Positions 53,789 through 63,065 of a stretch of DNA of 64,000 nt are shown here, in pieces. The stretch is from positions 78,105 through 142,104 of the forward strand of contig JAVEDE010000078.1 of the NCBI GenBank assembly GCA_030841105.1, given 5' to 3'. Position 1 is the stretch's first letter; each line of letters starts with the position of its first letter. The position numbers and the translations under genes are program-made. The notes beneath the pieces were generated by a model. It was given only the letters and a program-made list of their open reading frames with translations. It was not told the origin of the DNA and ran no database searches. The DNA comes from Pyrinomonadaceae bacterium (lineage in GTDB: Bacteria; Acidobacteriota; Blastocatellia; Pyrinomonadales; Pyrinomonadaceae).

Positions 53789-54253
53789 CTGAGTTAAATT
53801 TCCTTTCGAGGTAATCGTGTGAAATGTGGTGAAGGTTTGTATCAATCATCCTTCAACCGGTTCGACGACAATCGCGTCCCTGTGTATTGCTTATCGTCAA
53901 CGCCGTCCCGCGGGCGGAGTGGGCGCGACAAGTCAGGGAAAACGACAAGTCGAGAGATTTAGTTTCACATTCACGCCCGCGCGTTGCATGAAACTATCTA
54001 ATCGCGCTCATTACGTTTTTTATTCGCCCGCCGCGCCGTTTGATCCGAATTTTCGGACGCCCGGCACGTTGATTTACGTCACTCTCTCACGCACAATACT
54101 AGGCGCAAGACGGCGTGAGAGTCCTTTAGCGATTCTTAAAATTTTCTTAAAGAGTTCTTAAACGAAGTTGGGCGCGCGTATCCTCCGCGAGTCCTTCACT
54201 CTTCTCTCCGCGTTCGAGTCAGACTCTCCTCAAGTTCACTCCGGGGCAAGTTT
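53789..54253. other. Intergenic region before thpR
   Basis: 465 bases between divergent genes. The left half should hold the promoter of the barrel protein. The right half holds the three-copy 11-bp repeat (annotated separately). Nothing else is recognised. Confidence 0.4.
54133..54162 (+). promoter_or_regulatory. Three TTCTTAAA boxes at 11-bp spacing
   Basis: TTCTTAAA at 54133, 54144 and 54155, each exactly 11 bases from the next (one helical turn). This matches the layout of OmpR/PhoB-family operators. A possible -10 (TATCCT, 54179-54184) lies 16 bases after the last box, and thpR starts at 54254. Confidence 0.5.
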
Positions 54254-54862
54254 ATGAGCGACCTTGAATCAAAGCGGCGGCTGCGGATTTTCTGCGCGTT
54301 GGAACTGCCGGAGGACGTGCGCGCGCGTGTCGCCGCGCACGTCGCGCATCTACGCGCGGCGGCCGAGGCGTCACTCAAAATCAGTTGGGAGCGGCCGGAG
54401 AAGTTGCACCTCACGTTGAAGTTTCTGGGCGAGGTCGAAGCGGGGCGGGTGGAGTCGCTGGCTCGTGCGGCGAAGCGCGCGGCCGAAGGTGCGTGTAAGT
54501 TTGAAGTGAGCTTGGGGGAGTCCGGGGCGTTCCCGGCGCGCGGCAACCCGCGCGTGCTGTGGCTCGGACTACAAGATGCGACCGGCCTGCTCGCCCGACT
54601 TCAAGAGCGGCTCGAAGCGGAATGCGAGCGCGAGAATTTTCCGCGCGACGCGCGCCCCTTTCGCCCGCACATCACCATCGCGCGCATCCGCGCGGCCAAC
54701 GCCGCCGCGCGCCACATCGCCGCGCTTCACCGCGAGACGGAGTTTGCGCCCGCGACTTTCGACGTGGGAGAGTTCGTCATCATGCAGAGCCAACTCGGCA
54801 CGCACGGTTCGCGCTACACAACTCTGTCGCGTCACGAGTTGAAAGCCGGGACAGACGGTTAG
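54254..54862 (+). CDS. thpR: RNA 2',3'-cyclic phosphodiesterase (2'-5' RNA ligase family)
   Basis: 202 residues. It hydrolyses 2',3'-cyclic phosphate ends of RNA. The two catalytic HxTx motifs are seen: His-Leu-Thr-Leu in KLHLTLKFLGEVE (near 54) and His-Ile-Thr-Ile in RPHITIARIRAAN (near 139). The family opening is RIFCALELPEDVRARV. Length is normal. GGGGCAAG precedes the ATG (weak). It stands alone with a putative operator upstream; there is no link to a tRNA or RNA processing gene nearby. Confidence 0.92.
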   Translation: MSDLESKRRLRIFCALELPEDVRARVAAHVAHLRAAAEASLKISWERPEKLHLTLKFLGEVEAGRVESLARAAKRAAEGACKFEVSLGESGAFPARGNPRVLWLGLQDATGLLARLQERLEAECERENFPRDARPFRPHITIARIRAANAAARHIAALHRETEFAPATFDVGEFVIMQSQLGTHGSRYTTLSRHELKAGTDG

Positions 54863-54913
54863 GCCGTCGAGGTTCAAATTTTCAACCCCGGTAAAGTGCG
54901 CCGCGCGTCCGGT

Positions 54914-56227
54914 CTAAAAGCGGAAGCCGACGCCCGCGGTGAACTGGAAATTGTGCCGTGTCTCGTCCGGCTGAATGATGAGCGACTGGCGGAGACCATA
55001 GCTATTCTGAACGCGTCCCCGGTAACGGATGACGGTGTCGCCGATGTCGAAGCGCGTGACGACGCGGCGTGAGGGGTAGAACTCGACGACGCCGCCCAAG
55101 TCCATCTCGAAGTAAGTCTTGTTCTTAAAACCGAACACGCTGACAACGACGGTCTCTCCCGGAAAGAACTGCGTCTCCAACCGCGTGCCCACCACTTGCA
55201 GCACGTCCGTATTGTGCAGGAAGCCGGGGCGCGCCTTCCCGAAGATGCCGAAACGCTCGAAGCGGCGACCCGCCTTGACGCCGAACTGTCCCTGTGTGAT
55301 CTGCTTACCGAAGGTGACGCGGGAGCCGAGGTTTTCCTTGAGCAGGAAGTCGAGCGCGCCTTCGAGGGCGACGTGGTCGTTGAGATTGAAGGTGAGGCGA
55401 CCGCCGAGCGCGGGTTGGGATGTCTTCCCAGAGCAGCCGCAGCCAAAGAAGTTGCCTATTTCCGTCGGCAGGCTGAGGACGAGCGTCGTGTACTGGATGC
55501 CCGCCTCGAAGCGCGGCGTGCCGCGCGTGGGCGCGGGCGGCTCCGCTTCGTCCGCGCCTGTGGGGTTCAGGAAGCGGTAGGCGACGCCGGTCGTGATCTG
55601 GAAATTATGCGTGACGTGGTTCGGGAAGTCGCGGAAGATCGTGCCGTTGTGCAGACGTGTTTCCTTCGCGCGGTAGCGAGTGATCGTGTCGCCCGCGTCC
55701 ACGCGCACGAGCAGTTTGCGCGCCGGGTAGAACTCCACGACGACGCCCACGTCCGTCGAGAACAGCGTCCGCCGCCGAGTCCCGTAGACATCGTAGACGA
55801 ACACCGACCCGTTCTGTGCGGTGAATGTTTCAGTGCCGACGGGCGTAGTCACCTGATCGAAGCTGACGAAGCCGGGGCGCACCTTGGCGAACACCCCGAA
55901 CTTCCGCCAACGCTTGCCCGCTTTGACGCCGAACTGCCCTTGCTTCATACCTCCCGTGGAGATGCGTTGCGGGAAAAGATTCAGTTCGGCTTCGACGCCG
56001 AAGAAATCCGTCACGTTGTAGCCGATGCGACCACCGACGCCCGGCTCGGTTGAACCAAACAGGCCGTACTCGGTCGGAACCCTGACTTCCAAAGAAGTGA
56101 ACTGCCCGCCGATCTCCACTTTGGGCGCGTCGCGTTCCTGAGCGTTCGCCCGAACGCCGACGGCCAGACAGGCCAACGCTACGGTCGCCAACACTACTGC
56201 GTTTCTGAACAATGCGTTTCTGAACAA
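54914..56227 (-). CDS. Outer-membrane barrel protein with an internal duplication
   Basis: 437 residues from a TTG start (56227) with GGAGG seven bases before it. The N-terminus has a tandem repeat LFRNALFRNA (15 bp), then a signal peptide (VVLATVALACLAVGVRANAQ). The mature part has two homologous halves, each about 190 residues: VEIGGQFTSLEVRVPTEYG to GFVSFDQV, and FEAGIQYTTLVLSLPTEIG to GFLHNTDV, both with GQFGVKAGKRW or GQFGVKAGRRF. The final strand is FTAGVGFRF. It is probably a barrel formed by gene duplication; function unknown. It is the sole gene on its strand between thpR and the SPFH gene. Confidence 0.75.
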   Translation of the reverse strand: MFRNALFRNAVVLATVALACLAVGVRANAQERDAPKVEIGGQFTSLEVRVPTEYGLFGSTEPGVGGRIGYNVTDFFGVEAELNLFPQRISTGGMKQGQFGVKAGKRWRKFGVFAKVRPGFVSFDQVTTPVGTETFTAQNGSVFVYDVYGTRRRTLFSTDVGVVVEFYPARKLLVRVDAGDTITRYRAKETRLHNGTIFRDFPNHVTHNFQITTGVAYRFLNPTGADEAEPPAPTRGTPRFEAGIQYTTLVLSLPTEIGNFFGCGCSGKTSQPALGGRLTFNLNDHVALEGALDFLLKENLGSRVTFGKQITQGQFGVKAGRRFERFGIFGKARPGFLHNTDVLQVVGTRLETQFFPGETVVVSVFGFKNKTYFEMDLGGVVEFYPSRRVVTRFDIGDTVIRYRGRVQNSYGLRQSLIIQPDETRHNFQFTAGVGFRF

Positions 56228-56560
56228 GTTTCACCTCCGTCGAAGATGCGGCCAATTTCCGGTACGGGAAAACAGCCCGAACGCGACGGGGGTTTCGCGC
56301 TCTCGCCCCCGTCACGTCAGGCCACCCGTTCGTGGCGTTCATTAGCGGCCTTTAAGTGTGTTCAGCGAATGCCGGGCTAGGCCGTGAGGAACCCGGCGGC
56401 GATAGGGGCGCGTCGAAAAAACATGCTCTCACTCTCCGGCGCGGGCGCGTGAGAGAAAGATGCGGACGCCCCGAATTCGAGATTTGAAATCCGCGCTGTA
56501 GAGATTTGAACTTCGCGCTTAACTGCGCGCGTCTCTTTTCTGCAATTCGACCCGGCGGGG
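56228..56560. other. Intergenic region with an imperfect 22-bp direct repeat
   Basis: 333 bases. GAGATTTGAAATCCGCGCT (56479-56497) recurs as GAGATTTGAACTTCGCGCT (56501-56519), a 22-base period. No other feature is seen. Confidence 0.5.
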
Positions 56561-57574
56561 TTACGTCGGCAGTTGGCGCGGCGGGGGCGGGTTGTTGCCT
56601 TCGTTTTTGCGCTGGTTGCGCTCGCCCGTCTCCGCGAACATCTCTTTGATCGCGCCGACGCTGGAGAGCATCGCCGAAGTTTCCATCGGCATGAAGATGA
56701 CTTTCGTGTTGTTGCCGCGCGCCATCTCTTTGAAACTCTCGATGTAGCGTTGCGTGATGAGATACTGCGCCGACTCGCTTTGGTTCAACATTGCCTGACC
56801 GATGCGCTCGATAGCTGCGGCCTCGGCTTCAGCCGCCTTCAGACGCGCCTGCGCCGCGCCCTCGGCCGACAGGATGGCAGACTCTTTCTCGCCCTCCGAG
56901 CGCGTCACCGAAGCCTGCTTCTCGCCCTCGGCGCGCGTGATGGCGGCCTGCTTGTCGCCCTCTGCTTGCAGCACGAGCGCGCGGCGGTTGCGTTCCGCCG
57001 TCATCTGCTTCTCCATCGTCAGGCGCACGTCCTCCGGCGGGTTGATGTTCTTCACATCCACGCGCGTCACCTTCACGCCCCACTTGTCCGTCGCTTCGTC
57101 GAGAATGATGCGCAGCTTGGCGTTGATCTGGTCGCGCGACGAGAGCGTGTGATCCAAGTCCATCTCGCCCATCACCGAGCGCATGCCCGTAATGGTCAAC
57201 TGCACGAGTCCGCCGACGAGATCGGTCACTTCATAGACGGCCTTGATCGGATCCATCACCTGCCAGTAGACGACCGAGTCAACGTGGATGGTCACGTTGT
57301 CGCGCGTGATGACGGGCTGCGGCGGCAGGTCTATGTACTGCTCGCGCAGGTCAATCGAGGTGAGGCCGGGGCGCACGTTCGTCCAGTAGACGGCGCGCGG
57401 CTTGTCGAGGAACGGGATGATGATGTTGAGGCCGTTACCGGCGAGGCGGTTGAAACTGCCGAGCCGTTCGATGAGCAGCACCGTCGCCTGCGGGACGATC
57501 TTGATCGTCTTGGCGGCGACGACCAGCAGGAAGATGGCGATGATGAAAAAGAAGGTCAGAAAAATGAAGTCCAT
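56561..57574 (-). CDS. SPFH/Band-7 (stomatin-like) membrane protein
   Basis: 337 residues. One N-terminal transmembrane helix (FIFLTFFFIIAIFLLVVAA) and a Band-7 domain (KIVPQATVLLIERLGSFNRL, FLDKPRAVYWTNVRPG, NAKLRIILDEATDKWGVKVT) are followed by a long charged, repetitive helix (QAAITRAEGEKQASVTRSEG). The family forms membrane scaffolds that organise proteases and channels; QmcA is the closest E. coli type by layout. No NfeD partner is seen next to it. It may act in membrane quality control (inference). Confidence 0.9.
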   Translation of the reverse strand: MDFIFLTFFFIIAIFLLVVAAKTIKIVPQATVLLIERLGSFNRLAGNGLNIIIPFLDKPRAVYWTNVRPGLTSIDLREQYIDLPPQPVITRDNVTIHVDSVVYWQVMDPIKAVYEVTDLVGGLVQLTITGMRSVMGEMDLDHTLSSRDQINAKLRIILDEATDKWGVKVTRVDVKNINPPEDVRLTMEKQMTAERNRRALVLQAEGDKQAAITRAEGEKQASVTRSEGEKESAILSAEGAAQARLKAAEAEAAAIERIGQAMLNQSESAQYLITQRYIESFKEMARGNNTKVIFMPMETSAMLSSVGAIKEMFAETGERNQRKNEGNNPPPPRQLPT

Positions 57575-57648
57575 GTGTGTGCCTCCGAAGTTGAGCTAGA
57601 TGCTTAAAGGGTGACAGCGGCGGGTCGCCGGTAGATTGTGCGCGCAGA

Positions 57649-59106
57649 CTATAGCGGATTGTCGCCGCCGGATGGAAGAGCCGCGGGAGGTGGTTGCCAC
57701 CCGCCGAGCGCCGCCTCGACGATGCGCGCCGCGGCCAGTACGAGTTGTTCATCAAATGGCCGCCCGATGATCTGCACGCCGACGGGCAGCCCCGCGCGCG
57801 TGCGACCGGCGGGGACGCACGCGGCGGGTAGACCGAACACGTTGCACGCCTGCGCGTAGCCGAAGGCGCGAAACGTGTTGACGAATTCGCCGCGGACTTC
57901 GACTTGACGCGCGCCGTGCGCGAAGGCCGCGACCGCCCCGACGGGCGCAAGCAACAGTGGCGTCTCGCGCATCCGTTCCAGCAGCGACGCGCGCAGGCGT
58001 CTGCGCTCCGCCCACGCGTCGAAGTCGTCTCCGCGCGCGGCGTCGGATGCCGTCTCAACACGCCGCAGGATCGCGCGCGCCGCCGCGCCCGCCAACTCTT
58101 CGCGCCCCGCGTACTCCGCGCGCACGACCTCCGCGACGGCGCGCGGAAAGAGCGCGAGCCACAGGTCGGACGCTCCTTCGATCTCGGGCGGTAGCGCGTC
58201 AATCGTCTCTAGCCCCGCCGCCGCCAACGCGCGCGCGGCCGACCGGACGGCGCGCTCCGTCTCTTCCGTCACACGCACCGCTGCGTCGTCCGCGTAACAG
58301 GCGACGCGTAGCCCGCGCAGTTGAATTTCGGAGACGGGCTGTTTGAGTTCGTCGGCGTGTGAGACGGCGCGCGCCCCGTCTTCGCGTGTGAGGGCGTCGA
58401 AGAGGAGCGCGAGATCGTCAACGGTGCGCGCGAGCGGGCCGAGGCTCGCGCCTGTGGCGAGCGTGCCTTCGGTCGGCGGGTAGTGGCCGCCGCGCGGGAC
58501 GCGCCCCGGCGTGGGGAACAGACCCGCGACGCCGCAGAAGTGCGCCGGGATGCGAATCGAACCCACGAGGTCGCTCCCCAGACTCGCGGGCGACAGACAC
58601 GCGCCGACCGCCGCCGCGCACCCGCCGCTCGAACCGCCCGGCGTCAGCGCGTGATCGTGCGGGTTGTTGGTGCGCCCGAACACGGGGTTGTCCGCGTTGT
58701 ACTCGATGGCTAACTCGGACGTGTTCGTTTTGCCGTAGACGATTGCGCCCGCCGCGCGCAGACGCGCGACCGCCGGTGCGTCTTCGGCGGGCACGTAGTC
58801 GGCGCGCACGCGCGAGCCGCTCGTCGAACGCAAGTTCGCCGTGGCGATGGTGTCTTTGATCGTCACGGGCAGTCCGTGAAGCGGCGGCAGACTGTCGCCC
58901 TTCATCGCCGCACGCTCCGCCGCGCGCGCCTGCGCGATTGCGTCCGGCGCGAATGTGACAATCGCGTTCAAGGCGGGGTTCGACGTTTCGGCGCGGCGCA
59001 GGTGCGCTTCCAAAATTTCGACGGGCGAGAGCGCGCGTCGCCGCACGAGCGCGCACAGTTTCGCGGCCGGCATCGAAGTGATCTCGTCGTCGCGGCTCGT
59101 TGTCAC
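57649..59106 (-). CDS. Amidase (amidase signature family)
   Basis: 485 residues from GTG 59106, chosen because it overlaps the LysR stop (GTGA) and has AAGGA seven bases upstream; the longer open frame is inside the LysR gene. The Ser-Ser-Lys triad is present: Lys in PVTIKDTIATA, the first Ser in GGSSGGCAAAVGACL and the second in LVGSIRIPAHFCGV (usually DxGGS; here DLVGS). It hydrolyses an amide to acid and ammonia. GatA is unlikely, because gatB and gatC are absent. Coupled translation with the LysR gene suggests an inducible catabolic amidase. Confidence 0.9.
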   Translation of the reverse strand: MTTSRDDEITSMPAAKLCALVRRRALSPVEILEAHLRRAETSNPALNAIVTFAPDAIAQARAAERAAMKGDSLPPLHGLPVTIKDTIATANLRSTSGSRVRADYVPAEDAPAVARLRAAGAIVYGKTNTSELAIEYNADNPVFGRTNNPHDHALTPGGSSGGCAAAVGACLSPASLGSDLVGSIRIPAHFCGVAGLFPTPGRVPRGGHYPPTEGTLATGASLGPLARTVDDLALLFDALTREDGARAVSHADELKQPVSEIQLRGLRVACYADDAAVRVTEETERAVRSAARALAAAGLETIDALPPEIEGASDLWLALFPRAVAEVVRAEYAGREELAGAAARAILRRVETASDAARGDDFDAWAERRRLRASLLERMRETPLLLAPVGAVAAFAHGARQVEVRGEFVNTFRAFGYAQACNVFGLPAACVPAGRTRAGLPVGVQIIGRPFDEQLVLAAARIVEAALGGWQPPPAALPSGGDNPL

Positions 59107-59990
59107 TTCTTTTCCTTGAGCAGTTGAATAAACTTTTTCGCCGCCGTGCCGAGCGTGCGGTCGCTGCGGTAGATGACGCCGACCGAGCGCGTCCACTCTG
59201 CTTCGGCCAGCGCGACGACTGCCAGACTCCCGACCCGCGCCTCGTCAATCACGCTCGGACTCGGCACGATAGCCACGCCGATGCCGACCTCCACCGCGCG
59301 CTTGATCGTCTCGATGTTGTCGAACTCCGCCACGCGCCGCAACGTCACGCCGTGCGCGCGCATGATTTTGTCGGTCGCGCGCCGCGTCGGGATGTCGCGC
59401 TCGAACAGCACGAAGTCCTGATTGTTGAGATCGCGCGCGCGCACCTTTTTGTGTTTGGCGAGCGGGTGGCCGGGCGGGCAGATGAGGACGAGGCGGTCGC
59501 CGCCCAAAGGGATGATCGAGAGGCCGCGCTTCTTCTCCGGGTAAGCGACGACGCCGAGTTCGACCGTGCCCGCGAGCACGTCGCGGACGATGCGCGTCGT
59601 GCGGCTGTATTCGAGATCAATCTTCGCCTCCGGGTGCTCGCCCATGAAACGGCGGATGACGGCGGGCAGTTCGTGCAACCCGATGCTGTAGACGGTGGCG
59701 ACGTGCACTGTGCCGCTGACAGTTCCGGTCAGCGTCCGCATGCGCTCTTCGAGTTGCGCGTAGGCGTTGACGATCTGGCGGCTCTCCTGATAGAAGACCT
59801 CGCCCTCCTCCGTCAGCCCCACCTCGCGGCCGCCGCGCATGCGTTCGAGCAGACGCCGCTTGAACTTCTCCTCCAGCCCGCGCACTTGCTGGCTCACGGC
59901 CGACTGCGTGACGAAATTCCGCTCGGCCGCCCGCGACAAACTTTTCGTCTCCACCAGATCGCAAAAGATTTTCAAAGTTTCCAACTGCAT
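59103..59990 (-). CDS. LysR-family transcriptional regulator
   Basis: 295 residues. The N-terminal HTH (FCDLVETKSLSRAAERNFVT, SAVSQQVRGLEEKF) and the co-inducer-binding C-terminal half (FVLFERDIPTRRATDKIMR) are typical. It probably controls the amidase, with which it overlaps by four bases, in response to a small ligand. TATAAT lies seven bases before the ATG, so the mRNA may start at or next to the start codon (leaderless). Its own binding site is likely in the 361-base gap upstream. Confidence 0.93.
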   Translation of the reverse strand: MQLETLKIFCDLVETKSLSRAAERNFVTQSAVSQQVRGLEEKFKRRLLERMRGGREVGLTEEGEVFYQESRQIVNAYAQLEERMRTLTGTVSGTVHVATVYSIGLHELPAVIRRFMGEHPEAKIDLEYSRTTRIVRDVLAGTVELGVVAYPEKKRGLSIIPLGGDRLVLICPPGHPLAKHKKVRARDLNNQDFVLFERDIPTRRATDKIMRAHGVTLRRVAEFDNIETIKRAVEVGIGVAIVPSPSVIDEARVGSLAVVALAEAEWTRSVGVIYRSDRTLGTAAKKFIQLLKEKK

Positions 59991-59997
59991 GACCCGT

Positions 59998-60003
59998 ATT
60001 ATA
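59998..60003 (-). promoter_or_regulatory. -10 box seven bases before the LysR start
   Basis: TATAAT on the minus strand, then ACGGGTC and the ATG at 59990. The usual distance from -10 to the transcription start puts the first base at or next to the ATG. Confidence 0.5.
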
Positions 60004-60199
60004 AGAATAACTCATTTGTAAGCGCAACTTTTTTCATTTTACCTTATATGAACATCCGCCTATACTGACTCGTTTTTAATAGTGACGGCGGCGGGGCAGC
60101 GGGGCGGCGCGAAGCCGGGAGCATGAAGCGTCCGGCGTAGTCTCAAACCGTGTGCCGGGCGGGCGCAAAGCGGCGGCGGGGCGTGCGGAGCGCGGGCGA

Positions 60200-60227
60200 T
60201 TGCATTTCTGGCCGCGCCCTTTATAAT
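60200..60227 (+). promoter_or_regulatory. Candidate promoter for sdhCAB
   Basis: TTGCAT (60200-60205), 16-base spacer, consensus TATAAT (60222-60227). It is about 125 bases before sdhC. Confidence 0.45.
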
Positions 60228-60351
60228 CATGTGCGTTCCAACTATTTTTGAGCGTCCGGCGCGACCCACGCGCTCCTGCTCCGCCCGCCTCCGAACGGCG
60301 ACACGCGCTTCCCGCGCGTCAACCAGCGACGAAAGGGGTCACTCCTAAGTT

Positions 60352-61035
60352 ATGGCTGTTCGTCTGAGTAGAACTTTTGTGCTGCGCAAGCTGCACCAGT
60401 TGTCGGGCATCGTCCCGCTCGGCGCGTTTCTGTTGGAACATCTCTACACCAACTCGAAGGCGGCGCACCCCGAGCGCGGCGCGGCGGATTTCAATCAGGC
60501 CGTCGCCGACTTGCAGGCGATCCCCTACGTCCTCTTCATCGAGATCGCGTTCATCTTCATCCCGCTGCTGTACCACGCCGTCTACGGGCTGTTCATCACG
60601 TGGGAGACGCGGCCGAACAATTTGAGTTACCCCTACCCGCGCAACTGGTTCTACACGATCCAGCGCGTGACGGGGATCATCCTCTTCTTCTTCATCCTGT
60701 TTCACCTGCTCAACTTCCGCTTCGGCCTGATCCCCGGCCTCAACGACAAGTCGGTCGCGCATCATCCGGGCGAGGCGTACGACATCGTCAAGCGCGAGTT
60801 TGAGATGCTGCCGATCCTGATCATCTACATCATCGGCATCGCTGCGACCGTCTGGCACTTCGCCAACGGCATCTGGCTCTTTTTGGTTGACTGGGGCATC
60901 GTCATCGGCGAGCGCGCGCAACGCGCCACTGGCTACGCCTGCATCGCCTTCGGCGTGTTGCTCTACATCCTGTGGCTTAACGTGACCTTCGCTTTCTTAA
61001 ACCGCGGCGGGCTGCTGGGAGGACTACTTTACTAA
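60352..61035 (+). CDS. sdhC: Succinate dehydrogenase cytochrome b558 subunit
   Basis: 227 residues. The membrane anchor of complex II, holding haem b and passing electrons to quinone. The first segment KLHQLSGIVPLGAFLLEHLY and the B. subtilis-type signature are recognisable. Five hydrophobic segments carry several His (HHAVYG-type YHAVYGLFITWE, LFHLLNFRFG, VWHFANGIWLF), consistent with haem ligands. Length is that of the five-helix single-anchor type, so no sdhD is expected. The stop and the ATG of sdhA share one base (TAATG). Confidence 0.93.
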   Translation: MAVRLSRTFVLRKLHQLSGIVPLGAFLLEHLYTNSKAAHPERGAADFNQAVADLQAIPYVLFIEIAFIFIPLLYHAVYGLFITWETRPNNLSYPYPRNWFYTIQRVTGIILFFFILFHLLNFRFGLIPGLNDKSVAHHPGEAYDIVKREFEMLPILIIYIIGIAATVWHFANGIWLFLVDWGIVIGERAQRATGYACIAFGVLLYILWLNVTFAFLNRGGLLGGLLY

Positions 61036-63065
61036 TGGCGGCGACTTCTAAAAGCACCAAGATTGCGATTGTCGGTGGCGGCCTCGCCGGACTCGCGGCG
61101 GCGATGAAGATCGCGGAGGCGGGTCACGAAGTTGATCTCTTCTCGGTCGTGCCCGTCAAGCGTTCCCACTCCGTCTGCGCGCAGGGCGGCATCAACGGCG
61201 CGGTCAACACCAAGGGCGAAGGCGACTCGACGTGGGAGCACTTCGACGACACGGTCTACGGCGGCGACTTCCTCGCCAACCAGTCGCCCGCCAAGGCCAT
61301 GTGCGAGATGGCTCCGGCGATCATCTACCTCTTCGACCGCATGGGCGTCCCCTTCTCGCGCACCAAAGAGGGCTTGCTCGACTTCCGACGCTTCGGCGGC
61401 ACGAAGCACCACCGCACGGCCTTTGCCGGGGCGTCCACCGGCCAACAACTTCTCTACGCGCTCGACGAGCAGGTGCGCCGCTTCGAAGTCGCGGGCACGG
61501 TGCGGAAGTTCGAGGGCTGGGAGATGCTCTCGCTCGTCTTAGACGATCATCAAGTTTGCCGCGGCCTCATCGCGATGAACCGCCACACGCTCGAACTCAA
61601 AGCCTTCCCCGCCGACGCCGTGATCATGGCGACGGGCGGCCCCGGATTGATCTTCGGCAAGTCAACGAACTCGATGGTCTGCACGGGCAGCGCCGTCTCG
61701 GCCTGTTACCAGCAGGGCGCGAAGTATGCGAACGGCGAGTTTATCCAAGTCCACCCGACTTCGATCCCCGGCGAAGACAAGCTGCGTTTGATGTCCGAGT
61801 CGGCGCGCGGCGAGGGCGGGCGCGTGTGGGTTCCGCGCCAGAAGAACGACCGGCGCGCGCCCGCGTCCATTCCCGAAAAAGAGCGCCTCTATTTTCTCGA
61901 AGAGAAATATCCGGCCTACGGCAACCTCGTCCCGCGCGACATCGCGACGCGTGAGATCTTCCAAATCTGTCTGGACGGCATGGGCGTCGGCGGCGAGAAT
62001 CAGGTCTATCTCGACCTCACGCACATTGACGCCGCGACGCTCGACCGCAAGCTCGGCGCGATCCTCGAAATCTACGAGATGTTCGTCGGCGACGACCCGC
62101 GCCATGTGCCGATGCGGATTTTTCCGGGCGTTCATTATTCGATGGGCGGCCTCTGGGTTGATGCCAACCAGCGCACGAACATCCCCGGCTTGCTCGCGGC
62201 CGGAGAGTGCGACTATTCGATTCACGGCGCGAACCGTCTCGGCGCGAACTCGCTCGTCAGTTGCGTCTACGGCGGCTTCATCGCCGCGCCCGCCGCGCTT
62301 GAATACGCCGAGAACGTCGAGCGCAACGGCGCGGACGGCTCGAAGATTTACGACGACGAGTTGAAACTGCAACAGGGCTTCAACGACGACCTGCTCAAGC
62401 AGTCGGGCGGCGAGAACCAGCACATCATTCACGAAGAGATGGGCAAGTGGATGACCGACAACGTGACGGTCGTGCGCTACAACGACCGCTTGAAAGCGAC
62501 CGACAACAAGTTGCTCGAACTCATCGAACGCTACAAGCGCATATCGATCAGCGACTCGAACATGTGGGCGACGATGGCCGTGCCGCACGCGCGCCAACTC
62601 TGGAACATGCTGCAACTGGCGCGCGTCATCACGCTCGGCGCGCTCGCCCGCGACGAGTCGCGCGGCGCGCACTACAAGCCCGACTTCCCCAACCGCGACG
62701 ACGAGCGTTTCCTCAAGACCACCATCGCCGAGTATTCCGGCGAAGGGCCGGTGCTCTCTTACGAAGAGGTTGACGTGTCTTTGATCGTCCCGCGCAAACG
62801 CGACTACAGCAAGGGCAAGCAGGATCAAAAGACTGCGACGGGCGCAGTCGCCGCTCAGGCTGCGGCTTCCGGTCTGCCGACGAAGGACGGCGCGGAGCAA
62901 GTTCCCGTCGAAGGCTGGGAGCAGAAGCCGAAGGACTTGAGTGCGCCGGTCGTGTGGACGCAGGACAAAGAGCAGGTCGTTGACGTGAATCACGGCGAGG
63001 CCGAGACGCGCGGCGAACGCGGTAAATCAATCGAAGACGCGGGGGGTAAATCAGACGAGCTATGA
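61035..63065 (+). CDS. sdhA: Succinate dehydrogenase flavoprotein subunit
   Basis: 676 residues. Oxidises succinate to fumarate at a covalent FAD. The Rossmann motif is IAIVGGGLAGLAAAMKIAEA; the flavin-binding His is in RSHSVCAQGGINGAVN; the catalytic region shows FIQVHPTSIPGEDKLRLMSE and GEGGRVWVPR, and the substrate/FAD region has GLLAAGECDYSIHGANRLGA. A C-terminal extension of about 80 residues (after SLIVPRKRDY) is low-complexity and rich in Ala, Glu and Gln; it is not part of the standard fold. Start at the base of the sdhC stop, end overlapping sdhB by four bases. Confidence 0.96.
   Translation: MAATSKSTKIAIVGGGLAGLAAAMKIAEAGHEVDLFSVVPVKRSHSVCAQGGINGAVNTKGEGDSTWEHFDDTVYGGDFLANQSPAKAMCEMAPAIIYLFDRMGVPFSRTKEGLLDFRRFGGTKHHRTAFAGASTGQQLLYALDEQVRRFEVAGTVRKFEGWEMLSLVLDDHQVCRGLIAMNRHTLELKAFPADAVIMATGGPGLIFGKSTNSMVCTGSAVSACYQQGAKYANGEFIQVHPTSIPGEDKLRLMSESARGEGGRVWVPRQKNDRRAPASIPEKERLYFLEEKYPAYGNLVPRDIATREIFQICLDGMGVGGENQVYLDLTHIDAATLDRKLGAILEIYEMFVGDDPRHVPMRIFPGVHYSMGGLWVDANQRTNIPGLLAAGECDYSIHGANRLGANSLVSCVYGGFIAAPAALEYAENVERNGADGSKIYDDELKLQQGFNDDLLKQSGGENQHIIHEEMGKWMTDNVTVVRYNDRLKATDNKLLELIERYKRISISDSNMWATMAVPHARQLWNMLQLARVITLGALARDESRGAHYKPDFPNRDDERFLKTTIAEYSGEGPVLSYEEVDVSLIVPRKRDYSKGKQDQKTATGAVAAQAAASGLPTKDGAEQVPVEGWEQKPKDLSAPVVWTQDKEQVVDVNHGEAETRGERGKSIEDAGGKSDEL

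Larger units (their letters stand above)
59991..60351. other. Divergent gap between LysR and sdhC
   Basis: 361 bases. It contains the LysR promoter (ATTATA, 59998-60003, minus strand), a TATAAG/CTTATA inverted pair (60000-60048 area) and a possible sdhC promoter. Nothing else is recognised. Confidence 0.45.

Noticed and set aside
53846..54161. ORF of 111 codons in the thpR upstream gap
   Set aside because: No start signal, no recognisable domain, and it overlaps the 11-bp repeat motif.
56573..57607. Long plus-strand ORF opposite the SPFH gene
   Set aside because: Antisense shadow. The SPFH frame has a complete Band-7 domain.
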